Assembly: GCA_963691705.1 (NCBI GenBank)
Contig: OY829541.1
Span: 31,632,719 to 31,696,718 of the forward strand
Length of the DNA stretch: 64,000 nt
Reading direction: 5' to 3'
Source of the DNA: Viola odorata
Lineage: Eukaryota > Streptophyta > Magnoliopsida > Malpighiales > Violaceae
The position numbers and the translations under genes were made by a program. The notes beneath the pieces are model-generated. The model had not been told where the DNA came from. It searched no databases and saw nothing but the letters and a program-made list of their open reading frames with translations. Positions 22,211-34,844 of the stretch are shown here, piece by piece (the first letter of the stretch is position 1; each line of letters starts with the position of its first letter).

Positions 22211-22952
22211 AAAGAAAGGTACCTGCGAAACGAACAAACACAATTGGTATAGCAAAGGGGGTTAGTCCCTCCCTCACGTGTGTCTCTCGTATTTCACTCA
22301 CTCTCAAATACTCTTACCACCGTACCCTCTCAATATTCAGTCACAAACCAAAACAGTAGGAGTAGCAAAGACGCGAAGAAAACACAAGACTCAAAAGAAA
22401 GAAAGGCACTAAAAGAAGAGCAAGTGGTTAAAGAAAGTAGAAAGGAAATTTTGACAACTAAAAATGTAATTGACACGAAGAAAAGGCAATTTAATCACTT
22501 CAAAGACACCGTAGCTTGAATGAAATGCACACACTAATGATCACACACAATGGAACTCTTAACTTAAGACTCACCCTTTGCTTTTGCTTTCCTCTTTCTT
22601 TCTTTCTTTTTTATAGGGAAAGCCAGCCGAAGCTAGCGGTATATCACTAGGAGTGAAGTGGTATGTCGCTAGTCTCGTTTCTTTCATTTCTTTGCGTCTT
22701 TTGATTTTCTCTCTTTTCTTCTTTTTTTTGTTTTTTTTTAATGAGTGCAAGAGCTCACCAAGGCAAATGTGTATGACAAGTATTGCTATTTAAAAGTGTG
22801 TGACAAGTAGTTTACATGAAGAAAATATTTGCAATAAATGCCAAAATTGTATGACGTGGCAAACAGAGATGAGGTGGCAAAGTTAGATGATGTGGCTAAT
22901 GAGGTGTGAGGTGATGTGTCAAGAGAGTGCTGAACAAGTTTGGGACTCAAGG
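22211..22952 (-). other. Leader of element 4, gag-proximal part
   Basis: The minus strand matches the leader of element 3 around 24110-24240 (TGCCACCTCA..., TTTGGCATTTA, ACTACTTGTCA). A box read on the plus strand as TTAGTCCCTCCCTCACGTGT at 22262-22281 is shared with element 6. No gene is present; ORFs here are short. Confidence 0.65.
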
Positions 22953-23757
22953 TGATACGAGCACAACATCTCCTCGTTACTTTACTAGGAGCAAGGGTAT
23001 GGTGGTCCAACTATTGAAGGCTTTAAGGGATGAGGAGAGTGATGTGAAGGCCTGTGAGGGCTGGGTGACTTGTGTACACGCCATCGCACACACTGCGACA
23101 CCTTCCAAGATCGTACTCTAAGCAGACCACGACAAGCGCCTGGGTGGGAAGACTCATGGGATAGCCGACCAAGGCATGAAGGGCCTCGGCGCAAACCCTA
23201 GCAAACTCGAGCACCTAGCGCTAGCCCACCCGGCTAGCCCATCTTTAAGACCGATGCTCAAGCCCCTTTTTCCAAGGGTGTTAGGGTATTTTTCCCATTG
23301 TAAATAGGCCTTAGTATTTAAGAAAGGAGATAGGTTAATTTTAGGGTTGTCTTTATTTTTGTGATATTCTGCTAACTAAGACCAAACTTTAGCCTAGCTA
23401 ATTAGGGTTCCTAGAACCGTCCTCTTCATCTTCTCCAATGAGTAGGTTGCCTAGAAATTTCCTTTAGGAGGGTGACTCTCAGTTGTAAGAGATCCTCATT
23501 GTTCTTGTGGTTAGTTTGCCTTGGAATTTCCCCTAGAAGGGTTAACCGTGGATATTGAGTTTCATTGTTGTTTTTCCATTTCAATCAATACATTTCCCTT
23601 CTCCCTTAATCCATTTATGCTTCTGCCATCTTTGCCCCACTCCATCCTTTGTTCACTCCCTCAAACGCCCATGCCAATCTCCTAAAGTGAGCTAGGTCCT
23701 ACGCCTACATCAAGGGAACTCATGGATCATCAAGCGCCTACAACAAGGCTCTTAACA
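22953..23757 (+). repeat. 5' LTR of element 3 (805 bp)
   Basis: It runs TGATACGAGCAC to CTCTTAACA and is matched by the 844-bp 3' LTR. Near the middle the words TTAGTATTTAAG and a Myb-like TAGGTTAATTTTAGGG occur in both copies; the former is a weak TATA candidate. Confidence 0.9.
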
Positions 23758-24832
23758 AGTGGTAGCGGAGCTCCAACCGCTCACTAGTTTGGCTTCCTTG
23801 AGTTTTCTTAACGTTCCCCACGGGTAAAAATCACCCCTCCACCTTCAGCTTTCATTTTAAGCATTTTCAAAAATTTGGGTTTTTGCTCAAAAAATTTGTT
23901 TCTAGCACTTTGATCTTGATCATACACAAAATCTATTTTCTTTAAGTGTTGCTACACATCTAGCACGTTCATTTCTTCTTCTTCTTCCCTTGAACGTGTT
24001 AGGTGTTCTTGTGTGTCTTCATATATTCATCTTCATACATTCAAAATGAGCCGAGTGTCTTGAGTGCCATGTGCCCCATATGGTCCAACATTTGTTTGCT
24101 AGCATAGTTGTCATCCACCTAATTGTGCCACATCACCTAATTGTGCCACATCACCATACTTGCCACCTCACCTTTCTTTTGGCATTTAGTTACAAAAAAA
24201 AATTTAAACTACTTGTCATACATTTTCATTTGGAGACTCTTGTACTCAATCAATCAAAAACAAAAAACAAAGCAAAGCTCTTGGCGCCTTATTCAAATTT
24301 TGGCTCTAAGAATTCAAAAAAAAAAAAACCTTTGCAAAATAAACATTTGATTGAGTCACAAGACAAGAGCCCATTTTAGCAACATTAGTGTGCATTGGTA
24401 TTTTAGCTCGGTGTGTGTGAGGTGTGATAATTGCTTGGCGCATAGCTTTTGCCTTCACGTGTTCTCCTCGGTCCCGTCTTGTGTGGTTAGAGCTACCTTG
24501 TGTTTGTGTCCTTGGTTTATCCTTCTTGTTTCCAACACTACTCTCCACTCGAAGCCTCCTAGTGCTTGCAATGCATCACCTTCGTGCACACTGGCTCGAC
24601 TTTCCTCACCTTTCTTTTCTTCCCTTTGTTTTCTTTGCTTATCTTGTGCTCCCTTGACTCTTAGTGTCTTGTTAGGCTACGGCTTGATTTTTGTGAAGAG
24701 AATCGAGAGGGTAAGGAGGTGAGCTCAATTTAGAGTGAGTGAAAACATGAGAGACACACTAAGGGAGTGACTAACAATTTTTTTTATATATATAGACTTG
24801 CATTTTTTTTGCTTTTTGTAGGTACCTTCATT
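23758..24832 (+). other. PBS and long leader of element 3
   Basis: The LTR is followed by AGTGGTAGCGGAGCTCC, the probable tRNA primer-binding site, which implies a tRNA 3' end of GCTCCGCTACCA. The same PBS occurs in elements 4 and 6. The 1.1-kb leader has no long coding frame. It ends with a TTTGTAGG acceptor-like site and the box AAGGGAGTGACTAAC just before gag. Confidence 0.7.
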
Positions 24833-26340
24833 ATGTCACGTAGCGTTGCTCCATCCGGTGGTGGTTCCATTGAATCATCAAATATTGGCAGAATAGTGGG
24901 AGGTGATGCCGAGGGGGTAGCCGCACCTAATCCGGCCATAGACCTCCTAACAACCCAAATGGCCGAATTGCAACGCCAATGGGCACGCCAAGAGGAAACC
25001 AACAAGGTAATTTTGGAGGCCCTAGCGGCCCTCAACCCCAAGACAGCCTCTCCTCCTCCTCGTCCTCCTCCTCCTCCCCCGTCTCCCCCACCCCCCACCC
25101 CCCCCCCCAATATGGACACCCAACCACATACTACCACCAAAGAACCCAACCAAATGACCCCGCACATCACAAGTACTATGAACCACCGCCACCATTTAAC
25201 AACGATAAGGATGGAATGGTCGTTAGCTCCTATAGTGAGTATACCGAATCCGTTGAGCATATCCCTAGATGGCCCACCTTCGTTGGCCACACATACAACC
25301 AGCACACCAATTATACCCCCCCACTTTGGACCAAGACACATACGTCAATCCCCTCCCGTACACTCACCTCGCTACCTTGATGTGCCACTCCACCATGCCA
25401 ATGACTTTGTGCCACCCCTTCGACACCCGCGGCCTAGACCTCAACACCCCCACTCACACCCTCAACCTCCACACTATGAGTTTGCGCACGATACAAGACG
25501 GTTTGACCATGATGAGCCTTTTGAGGCTAGAGGTTGTAGGTACCAAGAAGAGAGAGTGGATAACAAACTCTCTAGCATTAAACTCTCCATACCTACCTTC
25601 GAAGGAAAGGATGACCCGGATGCCTACTATGATTGGGAGAGCAAAGTAGAGAGTTTTCGGGTGTTACAACTACTCCGAAGAGAAAAAAGTTCGGCTAGCA
25701 ATTGTGGAGTTCACGGGAGTGGTCATCTATTGGTGGGATAGGCTAATAGTCACTAGGATACTAGAGAGGCCGCCTCCCCTTGAAACATGGGAAGAATTAA
25801 AGAATGAGATGAGGCGTCATTTTGTTCCTACCTATTACCATCGTGACCTTCATCAAAAGCTCCAAAAGTTATCACAAGGTTACCGTAGTGTTAGTGAATT
25901 TTATCATGAGATGCTTACAAGTTTGATGCGAGCGGATGTCCATGAAGGAGAAGAAGCCACCATGGCTCGGTTTTTAGGAGTACTCCATAAGGACATTGCC
26001 TACACACTTGACCTCCAAGCGTATGACACTTTGGAAGATATGCTACACTTGGCTTTGAAAATTGAAAGGCAAGTGAACTCTAAACCCAAATTCCCCTTCC
26101 ACCTCCCTTCTTCCACCACAAAGGAATCCTTCGTACACGACACCTAAACCTCACCTAGACACAACCAAGCCTTCGTTTCACCCTAAACCAAACACTTACC
26201 CATCTAAAACACCTCAAGCGGCCAATGCAACAAGGCCTCCTACCAACACGACCCCAAATACTCGAACTCCTTCTCGATCCATAGAATGTTTCAAGTGTGG
26301 AGGAAAAGGACACATGAGGGCCAAATGCCCTAATAGGAGG
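24833..26340 (+). pseudogene. Gag of element 3
   Basis: The ATG at 24833 (MSRSVAPSGGGSIESS) is chosen over an upstream non-ATG extension. A helix (LTTQMAELQRQWARQEETNK) leads to a Pro-rich stretch. The gag domain follows, with a shift near 25655 between DPDAYYDWESKVE and CYNYSEEKKVRLAI. It then has RRHFVPTYYHRDLHQKLQKL. A second shift near 26128 precedes the zinc knuckle CFKCGGKGHMRAKC (CX2CX4HX4C, about 26287-26330). Confidence 0.85.
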
Positions 26341-26925
26341 ATAGTTTTGATCCGGGAAAGTGGTGAACTTAGTAGTGATGATGAGGATATGGAGGAGAAC
26401 CACACATTGCCTTCGGTATTGGATAAGTTGGATGAGGAACACTCGGAGGACTATGATCATGTTGAAGTCCCACAATGCCTAGTCATTCGTTGTAGCTTAA
26501 GTATGACGATAAGGGAGGCTGATTTAGTCCAAGAGCAACGAGAGAACCTCTTCCACACGCGCGGCACATCCCATGGTATGACAATCTCCATTATTATTGA
26601 CAATGGTAGTGGCACCGATGTGGCTAGTGCACTCCTAGTGCATTCCTTGGCCCTTTCCACTACTAGGCACCCTCATCCATATGTTCTCAATTGGTTCAAT
26701 GATGAAATCTCCGTGAAAGTCACTAGGCAAGTCCTTATCCCTTTTGCGATTGGTGCTTACGCGGATGAGAGACTTTGTGATGTTGTGCCGATGAAATCTA
26801 GCCACCTTCTCCTTGGGTGGCCGTGGAAAGTTGATAGGCATGCACTCCATGATGGTTTATGCAACACCTACAAATTGACACACCTTGAGCACAAGTTTCT
26901 TATTCCACTTTTGCCACCGAAATAA
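26341..26925 (+). pseudogene. Protease region of element 3
   Basis: It continues from the zinc knuckle through an acidic linker to IIIDNGSGTDVASALLVHSL (D-x-G-S), then LLLGWPWKVDRHALHDG and ends PLLPPK at a TAA. In related elements the frame runs on into RT. Here the 190 bp after the stop (26926-27115) is disrupted. Confidence 0.75.
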
Positions 26926-27115
26926 GTGTACGAAGACCAATTAAAGCTAGAGAAAGCTTGTGCTACTTTCAAAATTACCACAAATATGGAAAAGAAAAAT
27001 TAGTGGTATGGAGTGAAGAAAGTAAGTAGTGAGAGTGGGAAAAATACCGGGTATGAAAAAAGAGAGCATACCCCGAGTGGAGAGAAAAACGTGAGCAAAA
27101 GTCAAACCCAAACTG

Positions 27116-28515
27116 TGGAATTGCAAGCGCATTGACTTCCTCTCGGGCTCCACAATCCCAAACCGATCGACGTATCGTTGCAACCCAAAGGACACCCAAG
27201 AACTCCAAGCACAAGTAGATGACCTCCTTGCAAAGGGTTTTATACAAGAAAGCCTCTCTCCTTGCGTCGTCCCGGTCATCTTAGTGCCTAAGAAGGATGG
27301 AAGTTGGCGCATGTGCATGGATTGTCGTTCAGTCAAGAAAATCACGGTGAAGTATTCCCATCCCATTCCTCGACTTGATGACATACTTTATGAGCTTAGT
27401 GGTGCTATAATGTTTTCTAAAATTGACTTAGTTAGTGGTTATCATCAAATTAGGGTGCATGAGGGTGACCAATGGAAAATGACTTTTAAGACTAAATTTA
27501 GTTTGTATGAATGGTTGGTCATGCCTTTTAGTCTTACTAATTCCCCTAGTACCTTCATGCGTCTCATGAATCATATGCTTAGACATCTCATAGGCAAATT
27601 TGTGGTAGTGTACTTTGATGACATTTTGGTTTATAGCATGTCTAGGGAAGAACACATTGAGCATTTGCATCAAGTCTTTCTAACCTTGCATACCTATTAA
27701 CTCTATGCCAAAATGTGTAAGTGTGAATTTTATTTGGAGGAAGTGCACTTTCTTGGCTTTATTGTAGGTGCGGGTGGCCTTAAGGTTGACTTGGCCAAGA
27801 TCAAAGCAATTGCCGAATGGCCAACACCTTCGAATGTCTCCGAGGACCGCTCCTTCCATGGTCTAGTTGGTTTTTACCGCCACTTTGTCCAAGACTTTTC
27901 CACAGTCGCGGCACCCCTCAATGCTCTCACAAAGCAAAATGTGCCTTTTGTGTGGGGAAAAGACCAAGAGATGGCATTCACCACCTTGAAGAACAAGCTC
28001 TCATCTAACCCCATTCTAGCACTACTTAATTTTGAAAGGACCTTTGAGGTTCAATGTGACGCTAGTGGGATTGGTATTAGCACGGTTTTGTTACAAGACA
28101 AACGCCCAGTGGCTTACTATAGTGAGAAATTAAGCGGTGCCCAACTAAACTATTGCACCTATGACCGGGAGCTCTATTCCCTAGTCTGGGCCCTCAACGT
28201 ATGGGAGCACTACCTACTACCACGGGAGTTCATTATGCACACGGACCACTTGAGTTTGAAGTACTTGAAGGGCCAAGGCAAACTCAACAAGCGCCACGCC
28301 ACATGGATGGAATTTATCGAGCATTTTATCTACCACATCAAGTACATGAAGGGGAAGGAAAACATCATGGCTGATGCCCTATCCCAAAGGTACACACTTC
28401 TTAGTTCCCTTCACACTCATTTTCTTAGTTTTTCCCACTTGCCTTCTTTGTATGCACATGACATTGACTTCAAGCACTTGTATGATTCGTGTAGTCATGG
28501 TGTCATTGATAATAC
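27116..28515 (+). pseudogene. Reverse transcriptase and RNase H of element 3
   Basis: Fingers and palm: LLAKGFIQESLSPC, VPKKDGSWRMCMDCRS, FSKIDLVSGYHQIRV, MPFSLTNSPSTFMRLM, and catalytic VVYFDDILVYS. A TAA at 27698-27700 follows HTY. The frame then continues with [34 protein letters not shown] and RNase H ([53 protein letters not shown]). One nonsense codon is the main defect. Confidence 0.9.
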
Positions 28516-29973
28516 ATGGTGCATAATGGTTTCTTATTTCATAAGGGTAAATTGTGTGTGCCTAAATTCGACACTGAACTACTTGTTAGGGAAGCCCACG
28601 GTGGCGGATTAATGGGCCATTTTGGCATTGATAAGACACTTAGTACCCTTCATGAGCATTTCTTTTGGCCTAAAATGAAACATAATGTTGCACAACTTGT
28701 CACCAAATGCATTGCTTGTAAACACGCTAAATCTAAGTGTCTAAATCATGGTCATTATTTGTCTTTGCCAATTGCATCACATCCTTGGTGTGATATCTCC
28801 ATGGATTTTATTGTTGGTCTCCCTCGGACCAAGAATGGTAAGGACTACTTGTTTATAGTGGTGGACCGATTCTCTAAAATGGCTCACTTCGTACCATGCC
28901 ACACTACACACGACGCTTCTCACATTGCACGTCTCTTCTTCCATGAAATTGTTAAGCTCCATAGCATGCCTAGGACTATTGTTAGTGATAGGGATCCTAA
29001 ATTTCTTAGCCATTTTTGGCGTGTATTATGGGCAAAACTTGGCACCAAATTGTTGTTTTTCACCTATTGCCACCCTCAAACGGATGGCCAAACAGAGGTA
29101 GTCAATAGGACACTAGGGACCATGTTACGTGTCATGGTACATGAGTATGCTAATTCATGGGATGAGTGCGTTGCATTTATTGAATTTTCTTATAATCGAA
29201 CCATGCATTCCGCAACCCGTTTCTCCCTTTTTGAGCTTGTCTATGGGTTCAACCCACTCACCCCCATAGATTTGCTACCTTTACCTTTGCGTGATCTTAG
29301 CAGCCTAGATGGTGACAAGAAGGCAGTCGCGGTGCAAGAGCTTCATGAGAAGGCCAAGGCGCGCATGGAACATATCACCGCCCACTTGGTGCACAAGAAA
29401 AATATCAGACGCCGCCTTCAATCATTCAAAGTAGGCGATTGGGTATGGCTTCACCTATGCAAGGATAGGTTCCCTCATCACTGCAAAGGCAAACTCAGTC
29501 TCCGAGGGGATGGCCCATTTCTCATCCTAGAGAAATTCAACAACAACGTTTATCGCCTTAACCTTTCCTCCTCTTTTGGCAACGTTCACCCTACGTTTAA
29601 CATCACTGATTTGTCTCCATATTTTACAGATGATGATGATCCAGCTACTGACTTGGACCTTGCCAATGACAACTCCATAGATTCGAGGTCGAATCCCCTC
29701 AAAGGGGGAGGGAATGATACGAGCACGATATCTCCTCATTCCTTTACTAGGAGTAAGGGCATGGTGGTCCAACTATTGAAGGCTTTAAGGGATGAGGAGA
29801 GTGATGTGAAGAGCCGTGAGGGCTGGATAACTTATGTACACGTCATCACACACACCGCGACAACTTCCAAGATTGCACTCCAAGTGGACCACGAGGAGCG
29901 CCTGGGCGGGAAGGCACATGGGATAGCCGACCAAGGCATGAAGGGCCTCGGCGCAAACCCTAGCTACCCATGA
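28516..29973 (+). pseudogene. Integrase of element 3, tail reading into 3' LTR
   Basis: A 485-codon frame has a zinc domain (GHFGIDKTL, KCIACKHAKS) and the DDE core: MDFIVGLPRTKNGKDY, SDRDPKFLSHFW, HPQTDGQTEVVNRTLG. All three catalytic acids are present. The C-terminal region has FKVGDWVWLHL and VHPTFNITDLSPYF. No chromodomain is seen. The frame crosses the polypurine tract and runs 86 codons into the LTR. A shift near 28515-28600 disconnects it from RNase H. Confidence 0.85.
29700..29714 (+). promoter_or_regulatory. Polypurine tract of element 3
   Basis: CAAAGGGGGAGGGAA lies immediately before the 3' LTR (TGATACG at 29715). It is the plus-strand primer site and confirms the orientation. A nearly identical tract is present in element 6. 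Confidence 0.8.
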
Positions 29974-30558
29974 GCGCGTCCGATGCGAAGGCGTGCGCGC
30001 GTGCGAGGCCAAGCGCCTAGCGCTAGCCCACCTGGCTAGCCCATCTTCAAGACCGACACTCAAGCCCCTTTGTCTAAGGGCGTTAGGGTATTTTCCCATT
30101 GTAAATAGGCCTTAGTATTTAAGAAGGGAGATAGGTTAATTTTAGGGTTGTCTTTGTTTTTGTGATATTCTCCTAACTAAGACCAAACTTTAGCCTAGAT
30201 AATTAGGGTTCCTAGAACCGTTCTCTTCATCTTCTCCAACGAGTCGGTTGCCTAGAAATTGCCTCTAGGAGGGTGACTCTCGGTTGTAAGAGATCCTCAT
30301 TGTTCTTGTGGTTAGTTTGCCTAGGAATTGCCCCTAGGAGGGTTAATTATGGATATTGAGTTTCGTTGTTGTTTTTCCATTTCAATCAATACATTTCCCT
30401 TCTCCCTTAATCCATTTATGCTTCCTCCATCTTCGCCCCACTCCATCCTTCGTTCACTCCCTCAAATGCCCATGCCAATCTCCTAAAGTGAGCTAGGTCC
30501 TACGCCTACATCAAGGGAACTCACGGATCATCAAGCGCCTACAACAAGGCTCTTAACA
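29715..30558 (+). repeat. 3' LTR of element 3 (844 bp)
   Basis: It matches the 5' LTR from TGATACGAGCAC to CTCTTAACA, with an extra GC-rich segment around 29965-30005. It is followed directly by the CAAGG duplication. Confidence 0.9.
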
Positions 30559-30563
30559 CAAGG

Positions 30564-31247
30564 GGTGGTTGTTTAAAAGTGTTTTGGATGGAAAAGGGGT
30601 GGAAAAACCAGCTGGGTTTTATGCTTAGAAGGGGAAGGTGCAGGCTGCCTTTGGAAGATACTTTTTGCCTATCACCAAAATGGCAATATTTGGGAAGAGA
30701 GTGTGTTAGGTGAGGGTTTTAAGGAAAAAGGTGTAAGAGGTTGGGTGAGGTCAGAATTTGGTTCAAGAAACAAAGCTTAAACACCACTTAGGCAGCTAAA
30801 CAAAAGGGAAAATAGATCAAAGACAAGCTTGAACACAAACAAACATGAATACTCAAGAATAAAATGCAAGAATACCAAGAACACTATCACTGAAATTGAT
30901 CTTTTGACTAGGCAAATGGTGGAAATAAAAACAGAGAATTATACCATAAGAAACTAGAGAACAAGGGTTACAATTTATACTCAAGAAATAAGAAAAATAA
31001 AGATAAACAACTCAAGATACATTGGGGAAGATGAACATGACAGACAGACAAGAAGACAGTTTGAACAATTTTTTTGTAAAACGATTTTGCAAGGGTTTCT
31101 TTGGAGGGAAACCTTCCAAAATGGCTCAAAAGTTGCACAAGACACAGGAGAACAATATTCAACCAAGGAACAAGAAAAATATGGCTGAAAAAGTAGAGAA
31201 AAAATTTATACCAACTAAAAAGACAGCCTTGAAGCTCCGCTACCACA
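30564..31247 (-). other. Leader of element 4, LTR-proximal part with PBS
   Basis: No gene is present. On the minus strand, TGTGGTAGCGGAGCTTC adjoins the LTR at 31247, nearly identical to the PBS of elements 3 and 6. The left end joins 22952 once element 3 is removed. Confidence 0.65.
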
Positions 31248-32104
31248 TGGTACAGTCTCGGTTCCACAAGGATGCTTGAAGTCGTGAGATGATGGAGTAA
31301 GGATCTAGTTCTCAGTGAGTGGATGGTAGGCGAGTATTGGTGTATGGAAGATGGACGTTGAAGATGAACAATGGAGTAACAAGGCAGCGGTTTGATGGAT
31401 GTTTGATAGAAGTGGAAATGATGATAACATATATTGAACTTGAAGTTGGAGTAAACCCTCCTTACAACTAGGTAAGGCAACCTTACTATGAACAACTACA
31501 AGGATCTCTACCCCAAGATAACCCTTCCACCAACAAGGATCGACAACCTATTTGTTCTTAGATTAGAAAGATAGATGGTTTTAAGAACCTTTAATCACTA
31601 CTCCTAATATGGTTTTATGATGAATATCACTCAAATCAAATACAAGACTAAAATTAGAAGGTTTAAACCTATTTATATGGAGGTCATTTACATAGGGATA
31701 AACCCTAAATCACCCTTGGACAAAGGGGCTGGAAACTCCGTGCAACTGGCTGGAAGATGACGTGGACAAGTGCTAGTTGGTATCTGGCGGTATACCGCCT
31801 GGAGCTTGGTGGTATACCGCTAACCTCGCTGTTCCAAAATGTGTCCAGGTCGAAGCTAACGGCATGCCGCCAAGGACCTGGCGGTATGCCGCTAGAAGCT
31901 GTCTTGAGAGCTTTTGGGGAAGCTCCTTCATGGCTCGTTGGGGATGTCCGTAGGGGTCCAAGAGTGAGCACGTTGGCGTGCACACAAGTCACCCATCTGT
32001 CTCGGGCCTTCATGTCACTCTCCTCGTCCCTTAGAGTCTTCAACAGTAAAGCCACCATACCCTTGCTCCTGGTGAGGTAGCGATGCGAGGTCGTGCTCGT
32101 ATCA
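31248..32104 (-). repeat. 5' LTR of element 4 (857 bp)
   Basis: On the minus strand it begins TGATACGAGCACGACC and ends CTGTACCA beside the PBS. The first 150 bp or so is similar to the LTR of element 3 (CACCAGGAGCAAGGGTATGG, AGGGACGAGGAGAGTGACAT). The rest has diverged. A pol reading frame of element 5 begins immediately at its right edge. Confidence 0.8.
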
Positions 32105-32224
32105 AGTTCTATAAGAATGAGAAGGAGATTGTACTGAGAGGAGGATCCAAGTTATCAGTCAAATGGGTCAATGAAGGAACCATGTGTAAGCTGCTATCAG
32201 ATCCTAAGAAGGTAGTTGTAGCTT

Positions 32225-33810
32225 AGGTTTACTCTGCTGCAGCATTGATGGAAATATTTACAGCTTCTGAGAACCTACTAATAGGTTTTGATCAATTATT
32301 GTGTACCTTCAAAGATCTCTTTGAGGAGCCTACCAAGTTGCCTCCATCAAGACCCTATGATCACACTATTCCTTTACAGCCAAGAGCATAACCAATTAAC
32401 CTTAAGCCTTACAAATAGTCTAAGCATTAGAAGGATGAGGTTGAGAAGCAAATAGCTGACTTGCTGAAGACTGGGTTCATTGAGGAGATCCAGAGTCCAT
32501 ATGCTGCTCCTATATTGTTGGTTAAGAAGAAAGATGGTGGCTGGAGGATGTGTGTAGATTTCAGAGCTCTAAACCAGCAAACTGTCAAAAATAGATTCCT
32601 AATTTTAGTTATTGAAGAGCTGCTGGATGAGCTAGGAGGATCTGTTATCTTCTCCAAATTGGATTTGAGGGCTGGTTATCATCAGGTATTGCTCAATCCT
32701 GAAGATGCTTACAAAATAACCTTTAGGACTCACCAAGGACACTACAAGTACAAGGTAATACCCTTTGGTTTATGCAATGCTCCTTCTACCTTTCAGGCTT
32801 TGATGAATCATGTGTTTCATGACTGTTTGAGGAAGTACATCCTAGTTTTCTTTGATGACATCTTGATATACAGTAAATCTGTAGATAGTCACATGTTACA
32901 TCTCAAGCATACCTTTGAATTTCTTAAAAAGCATGATCTGTTTTTGAAGAGATCCAAATGCTCCTTTGCAACTGATTGTATTACTTATTTGGGCCACATT
33001 ATTTTTGAGGATGGAGTGGGGACTGACCTTGAGAAAATTAAGGTCATTCAAGAATGGCCAAATTTGAAAACAGTCAAACAAGTTAAAGGATTCCTTGGTC
33101 TTACTGGGTATTACAGGAGATTCATCAAAGGATATGCATCCTTGGCTAAACCTTTAACTGATCTTTTGAAGAAAGACAGTTTTAGGTGGGGAGATCTAGC
33201 TGAGATTGTATTCCAGAGGTTGAAACAAGCCTTGATCACCTCTCTTGTGTTAGCCTTACCTGACTTTTCTAAGGTGTTCATCATTGAGACTGATGCTTCA
33301 GGAGAAGGGATTAAAGTTGTCCTTATGCATGATAAGCATCCTATTGCTTACATCAGCAAAGCTTTAGCTCCAAGGCATCAAGTTAAGTCTGTCTACGAGA
33401 GGGAGCTCCTTGCAGTATTGTTTGCTATCAAACATTGGCACTATTATCTAGGAGATAAACATTTCATCATTTGTATTGACCACCACAACCTGAAATATCT
33501 ACTCAACCAGAAACTATCAAAATATGTACAATTTGCTTGGTTGGTGAAGCTCCAACAATATGATTATGAGGTGCAATACAAACTAGGAAAAACCAATGAA
33601 GTTGTTGATGCCCTCTCCCGAGTCCCAAGTGATCACTTACACTCCATTTTGTACTCTTCTATTGATCCTACTCTTCTTTCTAAAATCCAAGCCTTTTGGA
33701 GTAATGATGGCTATCTGCAGAAGCTCATCTCTGAAATAGCTTCCAATCTAACTTTTCATCCTCACTATTCCTTTCATAATAATTCCTTGAGAAGGAAAGG
33801 GAATTGGTAG
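32225..33810 (+). pseudogene. Reverse transcriptase and RNase H of element 5
   Basis: Several stops mark the linker before 32461. From there 449 codons are open: GFIEEIQSPYAAPILLVKKK, SKLDLRAGYHQV, PFGLCNAPSTFQALMNHVF, catalytic LVFFDDILIYS, FLGLTGYYRRFI, RNase H with FIIETDASGEGIKVVLMHD, YERELLAVLFAI and ICIDHHNLKYLLNQ, ending VVDALSRVPS. RT and RNase H motifs are intact. The frame is lost at about 33808, just before the integrase zinc domain. Confidence 0.9.
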
Positions 33811-34844
33811 TTGGTCATGACCCCATACTCCTGAAGAAAATCATCACACTGTTCTATGACACCCCTATGGAAGGCCATTTAGGAATGTAGGCAACTACAC
33901 AGAGAGCTTCCTCTCTATTCTTCTGGCATGGCTTAAGGAAGATGGTCAGGAACTACATTAGGGAATGTGAAGTGTGTCAAAGAAGTAAACCTGAGCACAT
34001 TCACAGCCCAGGGCTGCTACAACCCTTGCCCCTACCAGATGGCATTTTTACTGATCTTACCATGGATTTCATTAAAGGGTTAGCAAAATCTAGTGGATAT
34101 TCTGTGATTCTGGTAGTAGTGGATCGCATGACTAAATTTAGCCACTTTTTGGGTCTTAAACACCCCTACTCAGCCCCAACAGTTGCCAAGTTATTCCTGG
34201 AAAGGGTGGTTAGTATCCATGGCACCTCAAATTCATTGGTGACAGATAGGGATCCAATTTTTTTTAGCAGATTCTGGCTGGACTTGCTCAAATTGCAAGG
34301 GATTGAGCTCAAGCACACCAACTCTTACCATCCACAATCTGATGGTCAGATTGAGAGGGTCAACCAATGTCTTGAGCAGTATTTGAGGTGTTTCTGTTCT
34401 TCCCAACCTCACAAATGGTTTGAATTTCTACCTCTAACTCAACTGTGGTACAACACTGTCTATCATGAATATATCCATACTACTTCCTTCAAAGCTTTAT
34501 TTGGCATTGAACCATCTATCAACATTCCTTATATACCTCATGACTCAAATGACCATGATGTCAACAAGCTATTGATGGAAAAAGGGCAAGTAATGCAACA
34601 ACTTAGAGCTCATTTGCAGTCTGTAAGGGTCAGAATGAAGCATTTTACTAACAGGAAGAGATCAGACAGGACTTTTACCATTGGGGATAAAGTGCTTCTC
34701 AAGTTACAACCTTATAGACAACTTTCTATAGCTCATCGCAATAACCAGAAGCTTTTTCCAAAGTTCTTTGGTCCTTTCAAGATTATTGATAGGATTGGAC
34801 CAGTGGCTTATAAACTGGAACTTCCCCCATCAAGCTTAATCTAG
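33811..34844 (+). pseudogene. Integrase of element 5
   Basis: The zinc domain straddles the frame break (GHLG context near 33870, CEVCQRSKPEHIHSPGLLQP). The core has MDFIKGLAKSSGYSVIL, VTDRDPIFFSRFW and HPQSDGQIERVNQCLEQY, so all three DDE acids remain. The C-terminal part (FTIGDKVLLKLQPYRQ, FFGPFKIIDRIGPVAYKLEL) leads to a stop at 34842-34844. Confidence 0.9.

Larger units (their letters stand above)
22953..30558 (+). mobile_element. Element 3: complete gypsy retrotransposon with TSD CAAGG
   Basis: The 7.6-kb element has LTRs at 22953-23757 and 29715-30558, both starting TGATACGAGCAC and ending CTCTTAACA. It is flanked by CAAGG at 22948-22952 and 30559-30563. Inside are a PBS, leader, gag, zinc knuckle, protease, RT, RNase H, integrase and a polypurine tract. 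The LTRs differ at many sites and by an indel near 23210/29965, so it is not recent. The integrase tail that runs into the LTR suggests a CRM-like chromovirus, though lineage is not certain. Confidence 0.9.
20367..32104 (-). mobile_element. Element 4: gypsy element, interrupted by elements 2 and 3
   Basis: On the minus strand the order is LTR 31248-32104, PBS, leader (30564-31247 and 22211-22952, split by element 3), gag (from 22210) and protease down to 20367, where element 2 interrupts it. The leader parts rejoin exactly at the CAAGG duplication of element 3. Gag and leader resemble those of element 3. At 32105 the pol linker of a plus-strand chromovirus begins, so element 4 itself was inserted there. 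RT to 3' LTR lie outside the window. Confidence 0.75.

Noticed and set aside
24784..25341. Minus-strand Gly-rich ORF of 185 codons
   Set aside because: Complement of the Pro-rich gag segment of element 3.
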